The notes below the pieces were generated by a model. That model did not search any database, was not told the DNA's origin, and saw nothing but the letters and a program-made list of their open reading frames with translations. A program made the position numbers and the translations under genes. DNA of 64,000 nucleotides, taken from the NCBI RefSeq assembly GCF_035621135.1, contig NZ_CP141728.1, forward strand, positions 62,001 through 126,000. The letters are read 5' to 3'. Origin of the DNA: Sinanaerobacter sp. ZZT-01 (lineage in GTDB: Bacteria > Bacillota > Clostridia > Peptostreptococcales > Anaerovoracaceae). Positions 62,839-64,000 of this stretch are shown here, in pieces; position 1 is the stretch's first letter; the number at the start of each line of letters is the position of its first letter.

Positions 62839-63768
62839 TTATTCTTCAAATAAAGGTGTGCTAAAATACCGCTCTGCTGTATCCGGTAGTACCGTAACCA
62901 CTGTTTTCCCCTTACCCAATTTCTTAGCTAAAGTGAGTGCTGCCGCTACGTTAGTTCCACTGGAAATCCCGCACATAAGACCTTCCTTTTTAGCCAAATC
63001 TTTCGATGTCTGAATTGCTTCAAAATCTGAAACCATATATAGGTGGTCATAGATGCTCTGATTCAAGTTTTTCGGAATCACACCGTCACCAATACCCATT
63101 TGCAGATGAGTACCAACCGTTCCTCCTGCCAGAATTGCTGCATTTTCCGGCTCTACTGCCCAAATTTCAATTTCCGGATTCTGTGCTTTTAACACTTCTC
63201 CAATACCTGAAATCGTACCTCCAGTCCCTACTCCCGAACAAAATCCATGGATGGGACCTTCTACCTGCTCTAGAATCTCTATACCAGTCTGATATTTGTG
63301 AACCATAGGATTCGCCGGATTCTCGAACTGCTGAGGAACAAATACTTTTGGGTTTTCTTTTTGCATTTTCAAAGCCGTAGCCAAGCATTCTTCAATGCAA
63401 GCTCCGATGTCACCCGCATCATGAATTAAAATCACCTCTGCACCATAGTGCTTAACAAGCTTTCTACGTTCTTCGCTAACTGAATCCGGCATTATAATAA
63501 TTGTTCGATAACCTTTTACTGCACCAATCAGTGCAAGACCAATTCCTTGATTGCCACTGGTCGGTTCCACAATAATCGTGTCCTCTTTAATAAATCCTTG
63601 ACGCTCCGCTGTCAGAATCATATTATACGCTGTTCTTGTTTTAATTGAACCGCCCACATTTAGACCTTCAAATTTAACAAGCACATCTGCGCCGTCAGGA
63701 TCAGGCATATGCATCAGCCGAATCATTGGCGTATGGCCAACAGCATCAAGAATATTATCGTGTATCAT
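62839..63768 (-). CDS. cysK: Cysteine synthase (O-acetylserine sulfhydrylase A)
   Basis: PLP enzyme, fold type II: O-acetylserine plus sulfide to cysteine. 309 residues. PLP lysine in EGLNVGGSIKTRTAYNM (Lys43), then the cofactor loop PTSGNQGIGLALIGAV (usually SGNTGIG) and GFCSGVGTGGTISGIG, and the serine of GISSGTNVAAAL. The NVGGSIKTR variant in place of NPGGSVKDR is common in Clostridia. A cystathionine beta-synthase-type role is possible. Single gene. Confidence 0.92.
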   Translation of the reverse strand: MIHDNILDAVGHTPMIRLMHMPDPDGADVLVKFEGLNVGGSIKTRTAYNMILTAERQGFIKEDTIIVEPTSGNQGIGLALIGAVKGYRTIIIMPDSVSEERRKLVKHYGAEVILIHDAGDIGACIEECLATALKMQKENPKVFVPQQFENPANPMVHKYQTGIEILEQVEGPIHGFCSGVGTGGTISGIGEVLKAQNPEIEIWAVEPENAAILAGGTVGTHLQMGIGDGVIPKNLNQSIYDHLYMVSDFEAIQTSKDLAKKEGLMCGISSGTNVAAALTLAKKLGKGKTVVTVLPDTAERYFSTPLFEE

Positions 63769-63954
63769 ATTACTACCTCTTTCCGCGATTTCTATATCGT
63801 TCTATTTTATATAAAAAACCAAAATTGGTTCCTTTTCCGACTATTTCTATTTATATTTTTTCTAATCGAATCAATTCTATTATAATACAAAATCCGCTGA
63901 AACGAAGATTCTTTTTTATAAGAAAATAATTGCAAGTCAATCTTGTTGTCCGGC

Positions 63955-63988
63955 GAAAAAATACCTGCTTTTTCTAAGCAGGTATCTT
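63955..63988. terminator. Terminator near the window end
   Basis: AATACCTGC and GCAGGTATC pair over 8-9 bp around a T-rich loop with A and T runs at the flanks. It probably ends a gene that lies beyond the window. Confidence 0.75.
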
Positions 63989-64000
63989 CAAATCAAAAGT

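Noticed and set aside
63769-64000. T-box or S-box leader for cysK
   Set aside because: No T-box bulge (TGGNACC) or S-box core is seen upstream on the minus strand; only a terminator hairpin of another unit.

Overview
The window reads as a chromosomal stretch of a flagellated, low-GC, anaerobic Firmicute of the Clostridia type. Signs of this are A/T-rich intergenic DNA, GGAGG-type ribosome sites, TTG and GTG starts, a c-di-GMP-I riboswitch ahead of flagellar genes, 2-hydroxyacyl-CoA dehydratase activase-like proteins, a lysine-fermentation dehydrogenase (Kdd) behind a sigma-54-type promoter, and NADP glutamate dehydrogenase. No rRNA, tRNA, CRISPR array or prophage was seen. I cannot name the species.

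Layout. 1-5.1 kb: basal-body operon flgC-fliE-fliF-fliG (fliG cut by the window edge) behind a c-di-GMP-I riboswitch with its own sigma-A promoter and terminator; just upstream are a membrane GGDEF cyclase and an SLT transglycosylase. 5.3-12.2 kb: a six-gene polyamine operon (speD, speA, speE, speB, carboxynorspermidine dehydrogenase, carboxynorspermidine decarboxylase), preceded by a ~380-nt leader with many hairpins that ends in a terminator only ~50 nt before speD. This is the most interesting unexplained element here. 12.2-30.2 kb: housekeeping and envelope genes (CwlD-like amidase, aminotransferase, flavin-binding protein, YdbS/YdbT PH pair, WG-repeat protein, endonuclease IV, YbaK, peroxiredoxin, permease, DUF4153, MATE pump with an AraC-GNAT fusion, serine hydrolase). 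30.3-33.3 kb: a three-gene set related to 2-hydroxyacyl-CoA dehydratase and its ATP-dependent activator. 33.4-37.2 kb: chemoreceptor, XRE regulator and kdd. 37.4-45.6 kb: a purine-type locus with an NCS2/AzgA-like permease, an adenine deaminase, a divergent deaminase paralogue with an altered metal site, and an NMT1/THI5-like ABC importer. 45.8-53.8 kb: MFS pump, MnmM-type methyltransferase, gdhA, a deletion scar that truncates a lysE-like and an XRE-cupin gene, a lipoyl-like/DUF5714 pair, TfoX-like protein, 8-oxoguanine glycosylase, and an XRE/membrane-protein pair. 54.0-58.5 kb: a TetM-like GTPase fused to a YacP/Rae1-type NYN nuclease domain, and a sensory GGDEF protein. 58.6-63.8 kb: TetR-MATE pair, DtxR/MntR-type regulator, an intact IS3-family (IS150-like) element, and cysK.

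How the parts fit. C-di-GMP made by one or both GGDEF proteins would be read by the riboswitch controlling basal-body genes. Polyamine output appears controlled at the level of the speD leader. The purine genes would import and deaminate adenine and perhaps another heterocycle. Several transport genes sit next to their own regulators (TetR-MATE, AraC/GNAT-MATE). Recent change is visible as the IS insertion into a terminator loop, the lysE/XRE deletion and the FlxA-like remnant.
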